Source: Plantago major
Lineage: Eukaryota; Streptophyta; Magnoliopsida; Lamiales; Plantaginaceae
Length of the DNA stretch: 64,000 bases
Direction of reading: 5' to 3'
NCBI GenBank assembly: GCA_026545765.1
Contig: JAIFAC010000461.1
Coordinates: forward strand, 1 to 64,000
Part shown: positions 39,615-49,779 of the stretch, piece by piece
Layout of the letters: every line of letters starts with the position of its first letter
How positions within the stretch are numbered: position 1 is the first letter of the stretch
Notes under the pieces: generated by a model
Database searches by the model: none
The model's input: only the letters and a program-made list of their open reading frames with translations
Told to the model about the DNA's origin: nothing
Program-made: the position numbers and the translations under genes

Positions 39615-42600
39615 ATGCGAGTCCTTTCATGGAACTGTCAAGGGGCTGGTAGCCCGGAATTTAAGAGAAACTTTCATGATATGGTAAGGGAGCTTCATCC
39701 GCAGGTAGCCTTTATTTTGGAGACACGAGTTTATCCTGGACACGCAGATACAATTTTGCCCACTTTAGGTTTTTTCTCGACCGATCGTAGCACCTACGAA
39801 TGGGATGATGGGAGGCATATGGCTTCCGGGATGCTAATGAAACATATGTCGAAGTCCTTCATGTGAGTGATCAAGCGATTCATGTGATGATTAAGCGACA
39901 CAATCAGCCGAATTGGTGCCTCTTAGGTATTTACGCATAGCCTAGACAGGAAGATAAGGCTCATCTTTTTAATAGTCTGGAGGAGTATGCCAAGGCAGTC
40001 ACTGTTCCGTGGATGGTAACGGGAGATTTCAATGAGATAAGATTCACCCATGAGAAACGAGGGGGTAATGTCACCTCGATTCGAAGATGCCAAGCCTTCA
40101 ATAATTGGATAGAGAGATGCCAGCTTCAGGACCTAGGTTATCATGGTCCGAAATTTACTTGGGAAAATAACCGTGATGGACTTGCCAAAATTCAGGAAAG
40201 GATCGACCGTTCATTGGCGAACGATGCATGGTGTGAGCTATTTCCACAGAATGTCGTTATTCATATCCCCAAAACACATTCAGACCACCATCCTCTCCTC
40301 CCTTGCTGCTTCGGTTTCAAAGATGAGAAGAAAACCCGGACTTTCCGGTTTGAGAAGGCCTGGTTTGTGAACAACGAGTGCAAACAGATTATTGAAGATA
40401 TTTGGCCGAATGATGATCATGTTGTCAACGCAATCCAGCGTGTTCCCGAACTCCTTGTCCCGTGGAATAAAGAAAGGTTTGGTAACATATTTTATGTAAC
40501 GAAGTTATGGAAGACTTGAAGGTATCCAGAAAACGCTGTCCCATTACCACAGCTCCTTCTTGGCTAACATGGAAAAAACTCTGATTCGGGAATATAACGA
40601 TGTACTCAAACAGGAGGAGCTACTATGGTTCCAGAAATCAAGAGTCAAACGGATAATGGAGGGTGATTCGAATACTAAGTTCTTCCATCAATCAACACTG
40701 GCAAGACGCAAAGTGAACAAAATTATACTCCTTCAGATTGGCGATGAGTGGGTTCAGGATCAGAACACTCTTAAGCAACACGGGAGGGACCATTTCGAGC
40801 AGATTTTTGCGCCAAACAGGACTAATGTTCGAACTGGAGTGAACAGCATGGGGATCTCGAATTTTCAAGCAAGACTTACACCTGCTGAGAACAGGGAGTT
40901 AGCCTCTCTTCCGACGGCTCAAGAAATTAAAGGGGCGGTTTGGGCGACCCACCCCACCAAGGCGCCCGGGCCGGACGGTCTCCAAGGTTTTTTCTATCAT
41001 CATTGCTGGAGTACGGTAGGAGATTCAGTGGTTAAATTCATCCAACAGGCCTTCGAACTTGGGGGATTCGATGTGACAATTTGTGAAGCCTTCGTCTGCT
41101 TGATTCCGAAGATACAATGTCCCAGCTCCATTTCTGAATTCAGGCCGATTTCCCTATGCAACGTGCTCTACAAGTTCGTCACAAAATGCATAACGATTCG
41201 ATTAAAACATCTCATGCCTGAGTTGATATCCCTATGCCAGTCGAGTTTCACTAGTGGTCGGAGTACCCAGGATAACATCATAGTTATGGAAAAAATTCTA
41301 CATTCCCTAAAGGCTAAGAAGAAGAACAAAGTGGGATGTATGGTGATGAAGTTGGATCTTGAGAAGGCCTATGATCGAGTAAGTCGATTTTTAAGAGGAA
41401 ACGCTGGAGGCATTCAATTTTCCTAGGAACCTTACTGCCTCATCATGTTTTGTGTTCACACACTTCTTCTCGCATCTTATGGAATGGTGAGCCTCTCGAA
41501 CCTATCACACATACTTGCGGTCTTCGCCAGGGAGACCCACTATCTCTGTATCTGTTGTACTTTGCATAGAGAGATTATCTTATCTGGTCAATGAGAAGGT
41601 GATGCAAGGACGGTGGGATCCAATCAAGTCGTGTCGCAATGGGCCTTCTTTCTCGCATATCCTGTTTGCCGATGATCTCATTCTAATGAGTAAAGTTATC
41701 GCTGTAAACGCCAGAGTAATAAAACGCAGGATCGACACTTTTTCGCTAACTCGGTTTGAATCAATCTGCTAAGTCAAAGGTTTATTTTTCCAAGAGGGTG
41801 GGGCGGAACTGCTGCTCAATCACGGACATTTTGGGATTAATGCAAACGCCTCACTGGGAAGTATCTCGCATCTACATGCGCCATGGTCGGGTAGGGTGAG
41901 GCAGTGCCTTATTGATAAAGTCACGGCTAGGTATGCAGGGTGGAAGAAGAAATTTTTATCTACTGTCGGTCGTGCAACTCTCATCCAATCTGTCACCTCC
42001 TCGGTCCCTCTTTATGATATGCATGCTTCCTGGATTCCGGAGCATATTTATAGAGATCGATAAGCTTAACCGGGATTTCCTATGGTCCAATGATGTGAAT
42101 CAGCGGAAAACTCATCTTGTAGGTTGGAAGAAAGTAGTACAACCGAAAGCAGCTGGTGGTTTGGGTTTACGGGAGGCGCGAACAAACAATGAGGCGATGC
42201 TTACTAAGGTTGTTTGGAAAACGGCGCGAAAGGAAAATACAATCTGGATGGATCTCGTTCAACATAAATATTTGAGAGGCAAGAATATCCTGCACTATGC
42301 ATCGAAACCCGGAGACAGCCCATTGTGGAAAGGGGTCGTTACATGTGCTGACAAACTGAATTCGTGTTTTAGGTGGCACGTTGGTGATGGCGCATCTATA
42401 ACATTTCTTCTGGATATTTGGTATAAAGATCGACGTCTCTTTGAGGATCTTGGGATCGTAGATAAACGTGACTACTTAGATTCGCTTTAACCAAGTTTTA
42501 TAAGCGGACGGATATTCGATTTCTGCTTTATGACCGTCATACCACAATGGCTCAAGGACGATTACACCGAATACTATGTCGCACCAAAGTGATCGGCTAA

Positions 42601-43244
42601 CTGGAATGAGACAACGTCCGGGAGTTTTCTATCAACTGAATGAGACAACGTCGGGAAAAGTGGAAAGCTTGCATCGTCTACTCTTCCTGATAAATCAACT
42701 TGGAGGGGATTTGAGTATTAGGATGAATCCAATTAGTGGCTACCAGAAGAGTCTCCATTGGACCAAACCGAAACCGACATGGATGAAGTTGAATGTTGAC
42801 GGAAGTTGCAAACTTCAAGAGAACTCGGGGGCTTTTGGGGGAGTACTTCGTGATGAGAATGGCAATTGGCAATGGGGATTCTCAACGCCTTTGCGCAATC
42901 CAACAAAGTTGAATGAGTCTGAAAGTTAAATAGCATACTGCGGGGGCTCGAATTGGCTTGGGAGAGGAGGATCCACAAGCTGCAAGTAGAGACTGACTCG
43001 GAATTTGTGTACAACTGGTTATCGGAATCGGATAGCCCGCCTCAAGAGCTTGAACAAGCTGTAGCACGGTGCAAGGAACTACTCCACATGCCTTGGGAAA
43101 TAGACCTCCAGAAGATTGATCGTCGAGCAAACTCTTCATGATCATTTAGCTAACCTTGGCTACAACTACGGGGTGAAAAACTTTGGTTTGATCTCTTATT
43201 TCAGACACCCATTTTGGGTCTTGACCTTGGCTTTTAAGTCTTAA
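39615..43244 (+). pseudogene. LINE ORF2 (APE endonuclease, RT, RNase H), broken
   Basis: Starts MRVLSWNCQGAG at 39615, the typical N-terminus of plant L1 ORF2. Endonuclease motifs: ETRV near 39720, GDFNEI near 40020, SDHHPLL near 40280. Reverse transcriptase: APGPDGLQGFFY near 40965, FRPISLCNVLYK near 41140, MKLDLEKAYDR near 41346, and catalytic FADDLILM near 41665. The region after RT reads WKKVVQPKAAGGLGLREA near 42125 (zf-RVT type). RNase H: LNVDGSCK near 42793, then LQVETDSEFVYNW near 42980 and a C-terminus ending at TAA 43242-43244. Frameshifts near 39870, 40520, 41390-41520, 41770 and 42490-42580 and near 43135 break the frame. Without them the catalytic residues are largely present. 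Confidence 0.85.
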
Positions 43245-43270
43245 TATATATTGTCTTGTCAAAAAAAAAA

Positions 43271-43284
43271 ATTATGCCAATTAA
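43271..43284. repeat. LINE target-site duplication, right copy
   Basis: ATTATGCCAATTAA immediately after the poly(A), identical to 37976-37989. Confidence 0.9.
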
Positions 43285-44016
43285 CTGATTTGAAAGCCAC
43301 ATATTTGGAGATGTTTTAGAAAATGGGGCTTGTGAAGAAGTGTAAAATATTGGGCTAATGATCTAAACTCAGCAAATTATACCTACCAATTACGGTTTTA
43401 TACGAAATACGAATTTTTAGACCGTTACATGTAGTGTTTCCTTATATTGAAGGAAATCATGAATATTTTACGACACGTCAATATCTAAAATAAGGATATA
43501 ACATGGACAAAGATGCATGTTGTGGCTCTGCCTAAAGAACAGATGATCAGGATAAGTGAGTCAAAATGGAAGAATATACATAATATTACCCAGGATCAGT
43601 TTCAATTTACATTATGGGCACTGGTTAGTTAGTTCACCCTCCAAGGAGTAGAGTTTAGAGGGTGTCTGAGAAGATGTTGAACAAAACTGCAAAAGTATTT
43701 CAATTCCCGTGCCAGTGTATATCAAACTATATCCAGGTTACTCCCAACGGACTGGACCCTAGGAGCTCGTCCATTAAATTTATGCTTTTTTAACTGCAAC
43801 AACTAAAATATACGCTATTGGAGGCCAAGCTCCATTAAATTTACAAGCTTTTTATAACTGCAACAACTTAAATATACTCTATTGGAGGCCAAGACCAAGG
43901 CCTGGAGCTCGTCCATTAAATTTGCTTAGAAACTTTCTTCACTCGCCAGAAAGTAATCGTGATTCGTGACCTTGGAGCGGATAAACTCATCTTAGCCACA
44001 ATAGCAGACTCCAGAT
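43285..44016. other. 3' flank of the host gene, with a tandem duplication
   Basis: No coding sequence. It includes the 3' UTR of the minus-strand gene and the duplication at 43768-43921. Confidence 0.5.
43768..43921. repeat. Imperfect tandem duplication, about 62-bp unit
   Basis: Two similar units run from CCATTAAATTTA to CTATTGGAGGCCAAG (about 43768-43832 and 43829-43892), followed by a partial third unit GGAGCTCGTCCATTAAATTT. Units share AACTGCAACAACT and ATATAC. Confidence 0.75.
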
Positions 44017-46579
44017 TTATGACTTGGCTGCTGGTCTATAGTATGCATGAGGGTGCTGAATTACCACTATAACTGAACTGCTAAGCTTCCTTTACTGGGC
44101 TTAAGTCGGCTGTATAAACATGTGTATATGCTATGTGAGACACTGTTTAAAGTTTAAACTCAAGATAAAGTTTGCTACTTACCACCCAATGTGCCATTCA
44201 TCACTTGAAAAACCTTTGAATGTTTCAGCATCCATTTCCTGTAACGATAGTCAGGTCAGGTCCAGATAAGTTAATTTATAACTCGCAGGTGATGTAGAGC
44301 TTCATCAGAAATGTCAAAAACTTTATTATATCTATCCATCTTGTTTATAATTAACACGAAATTCATATCTCTAAGGATCTCATGAATTTCAGAAACATAT
44401 CAGATCCCAACTTCGCAACTACAATGTTCAGAATTATCAAGCACAAGTTGAATGCACAACCTGTATTCCCTTAAGCCAACATATTTATAAATAAAATAAT
44501 TAATTAACAGAAAGATGCAGCTTAGCAATTGAACTTACAATGCTATAGATTGGCGGTATTGATGACTCCCATTTAGAATTCAAAGCAGGCATAACTGAGA
44601 AACGAGGAGCGAGTTCTTGGGACCTGAAAATCCACCTAAATCACGAAAACAGAAGTCTGATGCTGTGGAGAACCTGCTTTGCTTAAGAAACTCAAATAAG
44701 GTGTGTAATCAACTGCATACCCAATGTACATGAAGATAAAAATTTGTGCCCACTCACGAACCAGCAACCGCATCCAATAACTTTCAATTGAATTATCCAT
44801 GTTTATTATAATCTGAAAGCAAGAGAACAGAATTATATCTAAAAAGCTATCTCCAAATCCAAGCATATTTTAAATGCTCTGATAGTCAGGAAATTAAAAA
44901 AAAAAAAATTAAAGAAAGGAAGTAAAGGAAAAGGTATCTTACCGCCAGCTCTGTTACGACCACAATTTTCATTGCTCCTTGAAATTTCCTGGAGAAGATT
45001 AAAAGTAAAAGATAATGTCAGATAGCAGTACCTTGGTCAGGTTATCAACTGTTTTCACTTGATTTCGTTAATGAGTAATTATAAATGGATGCTTTTCGGG
45101 AGGCATGCAGAAGGAAAAGGTACATGAATACGTACCGGAACATAGTATATTTTGTGTAAACTGCATCTCGCATGGCCTGGATATCTTCATCTTCTATGAG
45201 GCTTAATTGATCCCTCAGAACTAGTAAGTTCTGAGATACATGGTTAAATATCACGTAGAACACAAAGAGGTAGTTGAGAAGCAAGAGCACCTAATTAAGA
45301 AATAGAGTGAAACAACATTACACTTAAAGACGATAAAGAACAATATTTCCAAGTTTATAACAAATGCATAATTGGAAAACTGTAAGTAGAAGGATAACTC
45401 ACAGAAAAGTAAGGAACAGAAGCTCTGTAACCAACAAGTGTCAAGTAGAAGACACACCCCTGGGTGGCCATAGTTCGGCGTTCAGATAATGAAAGACGAT
45501 GGCATGTGATGCAGTAACCATGAGAGATTAGAAAGAAGGATACAATAGTAGCAGTCTGAAATAGCACTCCAGTTATATACACCCCGAAAGAGATCCATAA
45601 AGAGCATACTTGGGTATAAAAACATGAATACCTGCAAAAATTCATGAATAACATTTCAAACTATTAAGCAGCAGAATAAAGAATCGTGGCATCGAACTAC
45701 TGGCCTCGATAGAAGGGCAAACAATTGCATTCACAAAAAGTAATGATATCACAGATTCAAGGCTCAAGGCAGTTTCATGAAAATGCTATGAAAGAATTCC
45801 ATCTCATCGGAAATTAATCCATTTATAGTAAATACTAACACTCAACTCACTGTGGATTCGATCTTTAGAACATGGGGTTTGGTTAAGCAATGAATATGAT
45901 ACGATGAATGAAACTCAATCTAAAAAGGGCAACTTGTGGAATTAATTCGGCAACATAAAGGTGTTTTTTTTTTTTTTTTGAATGCAAAATAACCACTTGA
46001 TTAACTAAACGTCAAAGGGTGCAAAATTACGACAGCCTAGTATGGGAACCATACGAGAAGTCACAGTGTTCCTATGATTGATAATATACCAACCAAACCA
46101 CGATCGGCAAATATCCCAAATTAACAAACTACTCCTAAGTTGAACATAGTTTGAAGGATGAGAATTGAAGCAACCAAAAGATTCAAGCAAGTAGATAAAG
46201 TTGAAGCAGTAATTTGTGACTATACCAGAAGAGGAAAGATAAGGCAAGTTGCAAAGCTTTAATCCAGGGAACAGCAGCAAGAGTCCATTGCAGCTTATTT
46301 GCCTACTCTAATTCAATACAATGAAAACAGACAAATTATACAAAATCAAGGAATACATGAATAGAGAAGATTTTAGAAAATCAACAAGAACGAAATTGAT
46401 AGAAAGAACGAGCAAATTGAAAAAGAAGAAGAAGAAGAAAACCTGAAAATGGCGATTTTTGTGAGTGTTGAAAGACCAGTAAAGGGCGGAGAAACCCAAA
46501 TGAGCATGAAAGTGAAGAATAAAGGGGGAAGTGCTCCTCCGTCAATAATAATGTGGTGATCCTCCATTTTCATTTTCAT
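44017..46579 (-). CDS. Nine-exon host gene for a multi-pass membrane protein (GOST/seven-TM-like, tentative)
   Basis: The only host gene seen. Exons by minus-strand order: 46579-46443, 46302-46226, 45631-45403, 45290-45136, 44988-44943, 44812-44721, 44635-44539, 44238-44183, 44089-44017, all with GT-AG introns of 85-594 bp and consistent phases. The stop TAA is at 44019-44017. The protein is about 320 residues. Exon 2 reads ANKLQWTLAAVPWIKALQL. Exon 3 carries hydrophobic helices (WISFGVYITGVLFQTATIVS) and SHGYCITCHRLSLSERRT. Exon 4 has LLLLNYLFVFYVIFNHVSQN. Exons 6-7 join as REWAQIFIFMYIGWIFRSQE. The C-terminus is VIVVIQHPHAYYRPAAKS. About six or seven membrane segments are likely. Topology resembles plant GOST/LU7TM-type receptors, but I cannot name the family with certainty. 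In exon 1 the start frame (MKMKMEDHHIIIDGGALPP) and the frame that splices to exon 2 differ by one base at a run of five C (about 46521-46525). One extra C would join them and make exon 1 exactly 46 codons. Either the assembly lacks a C or the allele is frameshifted. Confidence 0.75.
45964..46225 (-). repeat. Possible retroposon tail in intron 2 of the host gene
   Basis: A run of 16 T at 45964-45979 is a poly(A) on the minus strand at the end of a stretch with no match to the gene. It could be a truncated LINE or SINE. No target-site duplication was found, so this is weak. Confidence 0.3.
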
Positions 46580-46790
46580 AAATTTTTGAGTTGAAAAACT
46601 CAAATAGTTTGCTGCCTGACCAACGCTGAGAAGTGAGAAGTACTTCGGGTTGGTTTCCAAAAATGCCTCTGCTGCGTCTTCTATTTATCAATAACCACAA
46701 CTAGTAAAAAATTTCTTTTTTACTTTTTGAGCAAGTGCAGTAAAAGTCATGATTTTTCTATATAATAATAAAGATCATATTAGACTAATA
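46580..46790 (-). promoter_or_regulatory. 5' flank and presumed promoter of the host gene
   Basis: Only about 210 bp separate the start codon from a MITE. No convincing TATA box was chosen. Confidence 0.4.
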
Positions 46791-47040
46791 CTCCCTCAAT
46801 TCCACCAATTTCTTTCCATTTTGTTTTTGCACAAATTTTAAGAAATATGAGTAAAAAATGAGTTTATATAGATGAAGTAGTAAGTGTATAGTAAAAAGTA
46901 AGAAAGAGAATTAAAAAAGTACGAAAGAGAGAGATTAAAATATTAATAATCGAGATAGTGGGTTTACATAAAAGGAAATGGAAAGTTTTAATTAACGCCT
47001 AAAATTAAAAAATGGAAAGAAATCTATGGAACTGATGGAG
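46791..47040. mobile_element. Stowaway-like MITE, 250 bp
   Basis: Bounded by TA on both sides (46789-46790, 47041-47042). The ends CTCCCTCAATTCC and GGAACTGATGGAG are inverted repeats; about 23 of the first 28 bases pair, ending in the shared TTTCTTTCCA. No coding sequence. Sits just upstream of the host gene. Confidence 0.85.
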
Positions 47041-47099
47041 TATAATTTATCCTAACATGTCAAATACTTGTATCGAGTAATATGATTTTTTAATATATA

Positions 47100-47321
47100 C
47101 CCTCCGTCCAAGAACTTCATACATTATACTAACGCCAGCTTTATGCGAAAAGTTAAAGAACGATAGAATATAGAAAATGTGGGAAAATGCGTACTTTTAT
47201 CAAAACGATAATTTGAGGTAAAGTTGAGATTGTTTATTATTTGTCAGTGAAATTTTCCTTTTGATTATGTATAAAGTTCATGACAAATAAAATTCAAAAA
47301 CGACAAGCTCATGACTTGGAG
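47100..47321. mobile_element. Second Stowaway-like MITE, degenerate right end
   Basis: Left end CCCTCCGTCCAAGAACTTCATA preceded by TA (47098-47099). The right end is less clear, with CATGACTTGGAG followed by TA at 47322-47323 as the best partner. About 220 bp, non-coding. Confidence 0.5.
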
Positions 47322-47323
47322 TA

Positions 47324-47954
47324 GAAAATTCGGACTTTATCCAAGAATTAACCTTAGTTTTTTCCATCCATGTTTCAATTTTAACCACAAATTATTTTTA
47401 CATTATAATTAGAAAATAAAATATAAAATCATATAATTAAAATTTGAATAGTAAAGTTTTATAATATAATTTTATTTATATTTTAAAAGAATTTGTGATT
47501 AAAATTCAAAATGGTTTCTAAAAAGTTATAATGGAAAGTTTTAAAAAGTAACATGAAGTGTACTTTGTTATATGAGCAAGGCCACCACCAATGCTTGTAT
47601 TTTTATTTTGGACACGAATTAAATAAAATGTAACAAAATTGTGTTGGAACAACCTAAGGTTAAAAAAAAGGATGGGTTACAACTTAAAGTACCATTTTTT
47701 TAATTTTAAGTCGAAATCAATATGTATTTTTACTAATAACATCAGCGATATACATGAATACATAAAATGTTTATCCATATAACATTATTGGTATTACATA
47801 AAACATCATACTTATATTTAATTAACATCTTTTGGTTCCTCAGATACCTACTAATGCAGGTCCCTTCAAATACTTTGGGTTTATATATTTCAAACTTTTA
47901 CGAGAGAGAAACAGTATTGTTGTCACATATTTAACTAAAAAAATACATGTTTTA
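47324..47954. other. AT-rich intergenic DNA
   Basis: No gene recognised. It ends at the target site of copia copy 3. Confidence 0.5.
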
Positions 47955-47959
47955 CTTTC
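47955..47959. repeat. Target-site duplication of copia copy 3, left
   Basis: CTTTC, identical to 62768-62772. Confidence 0.88.
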
Positions 47960-49352
47960 TGTTGGTCGGCAAAGTAAAAGACTAGAGGGGGGAGGGGGGG
48001 GGGGGTGAATAGTCGTTTAAAACTTTTGTCGATAAACACAGTTTCTCATAAACTGGGGTTTCGATACTTAAATTCAGAGCGGAAGACTTTAAGATAGGTA
48101 AGCGTAAACAATAAGTATGTGTGTGCTTATCGAAATGTAAATACGTAAAGGTAAATGACACAACAAGTATAGTGGTATCCTGAGGTGAATCCTCCAACTA
48201 ATCCACTTTGGCCTTTCTAAGACCTAGAATTCACTAGAATGATAATCGAGTTCACCTTACAATAATCCTATTCTAAGATTCTTAAACAAATGGTTCCCAA
48301 CCAAATGTTCTCCCGAGTTATTCCCACTCCCAGAGCTAAGTACTTCTCTACTCAGATAACCTCGAGTTATTCCTCGATTTCCCAAATCAAGTACTTCTCT
48401 ACTCCACGCCGATGGTGTCAAGTTATAAGGTTTGTTAGAGAGGCTTCAGATAACTTTTCGCTTATGTTTTCAGAGACCCTAATAGAACAAGACTACTTAA
48501 TACACTTGTTCAAATGGATGGCAATCGCTTTTATCGACCCAAGTAATTGATGTCCGCTCGAGAATGAGCTTTAAAGGGTATCCGATAGTTTAACTCTTTC
48601 ACTAATAACAATCTCTTGTTAAGGTTTAGGACAACTTAGAACTACTAGTGATTCTTCGAGCAACATAAAGCTTCGTAAAGGGTAGTAGAGTGCTTGAGAG
48701 AAACTTTGCTTGATGGTAAGTTTGCAAGATAGAGCGTCTAAGGTGTATTTCAAAGATTTAAGTGTGATATATATATAGATGAATTTGAGAGTTGTTGAAT
48801 GATATCCGTTAGACACAATTCAAATTCAAATTCATACTTATCTTGAAATGAGTACTGTAAGTCCTTGTCTCATGTCTCGTAGAGGATCAGGCTTCAAATG
48901 CTTTCTTTTCCGATGCAATTAATGCACTTGTACTATTTCGTCTCGTAGTCTTCAACGGATACATGAGCCTTTCTCGATGGCTTGTATGCTCCATACTCAT
49001 GATGTCATATGTCCATATTCATATTTCAAAAGTAAGTAAATACACTTAAGAAAGGATTAAGGACATAGTCTTTCTGAGTTAGACTAAACCTTGATATCTT
49101 CATAAATCTTGTGCAATCTTCAGTCTTCTAATCTTCAAAAAAGCTCCATTGCTAGGATTGATCTTCATGGTCTTCTGGAAATAAAAATTACACTCAGAGA
49201 TCTATAATCCTAATACAAGATTTACTAGACTAATCATACTCAGTGATTTCCTCTTTTACAATGTTCAAGTGAACCAAGAGTACTTAATCACCTTTCTGGC
49301 TAAGATAAGAACATGTGATGAGTGATCAAAATACTAACAGATATTCCTAACA
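47960..49352 (-). repeat. 3' LTR of copia copy 3
   Basis: On the plus strand TGTTGGTCGGCAAAG to ATTCCTAACA, 1393 bp. Aligns end to end with 61367-62767. A TATA box (TATATATATA on the minus strand) lies near 48768-48777. A G run at 47986-48002 is longer than in the partner LTR. Confidence 0.92.
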
Positions 49353-49368
49353 ATTTCCCCTTTTTGAT
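49353..49368 (-). other. Polypurine tract, copy 3
   Basis: In the coding direction ATCAAAAAGGGGAAAT directly precedes the LTR start TGTTAGGAAT. Confidence 0.88.
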
Positions 49369-49779
49369 CAGTCATCCATGACTATCTTTTAAGTCCTATT
49401 ACAAATTTGTAACCCTGGAAGAGAAAACAATCCACCACTTAATTATTTCAAATGATATTCAATTTTAGTTAATTAAGTGCAGAAAGTAAACATCAACCAA
49501 ATCACAAGAAGTGATCTTTGCTGATAAGTTGTCATCTATTAGAATGTATCTGAGAGTATGATCTTCAGATAGGTACAGTTTACAGAATAAGATGCAACTT
49601 TTATAGATAGAGAAATTCAGAAACAATCAGCAAGATTACAAAAAGTAACAAAGCATACTAAGTAAATTAGAACAAAGGAAAATCCAAGCTCTAAGAGAGT
49701 ATTCTAATGCTACTAGTCTTCAAGTCTTCAGAAATGCAACTTGGGTTCAGATACCTCAAGTTCTTCAGCATCCTTTTTG

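Larger units (their letters stand above)
37990..43270 (+). mobile_element. L1-type LINE retrotransposon, near full length
   Basis: Contains ORF1 and ORF2 relics in order (endonuclease, reverse transcriptase, zinc-binding region, RNase H), a short 3' UTR and a poly(A) tail at 43261-43270, bounded by a perfect 14-bp target-site duplication. Length about 5.3 kb. The intact duplication and A-tail suggest a fairly recent insertion, although both ORFs carry frameshifts. It sits about 0.7 kb beyond the stop codon of the host gene at 44017-46579. Confidence 0.9.

Noticed and set aside
46005-46280. 91-codon minus-strand frame as an exon
   Set aside because: It overlaps exon 2 of the host gene in a different frame; the exon 2 frame alone joins both neighbours in phase.
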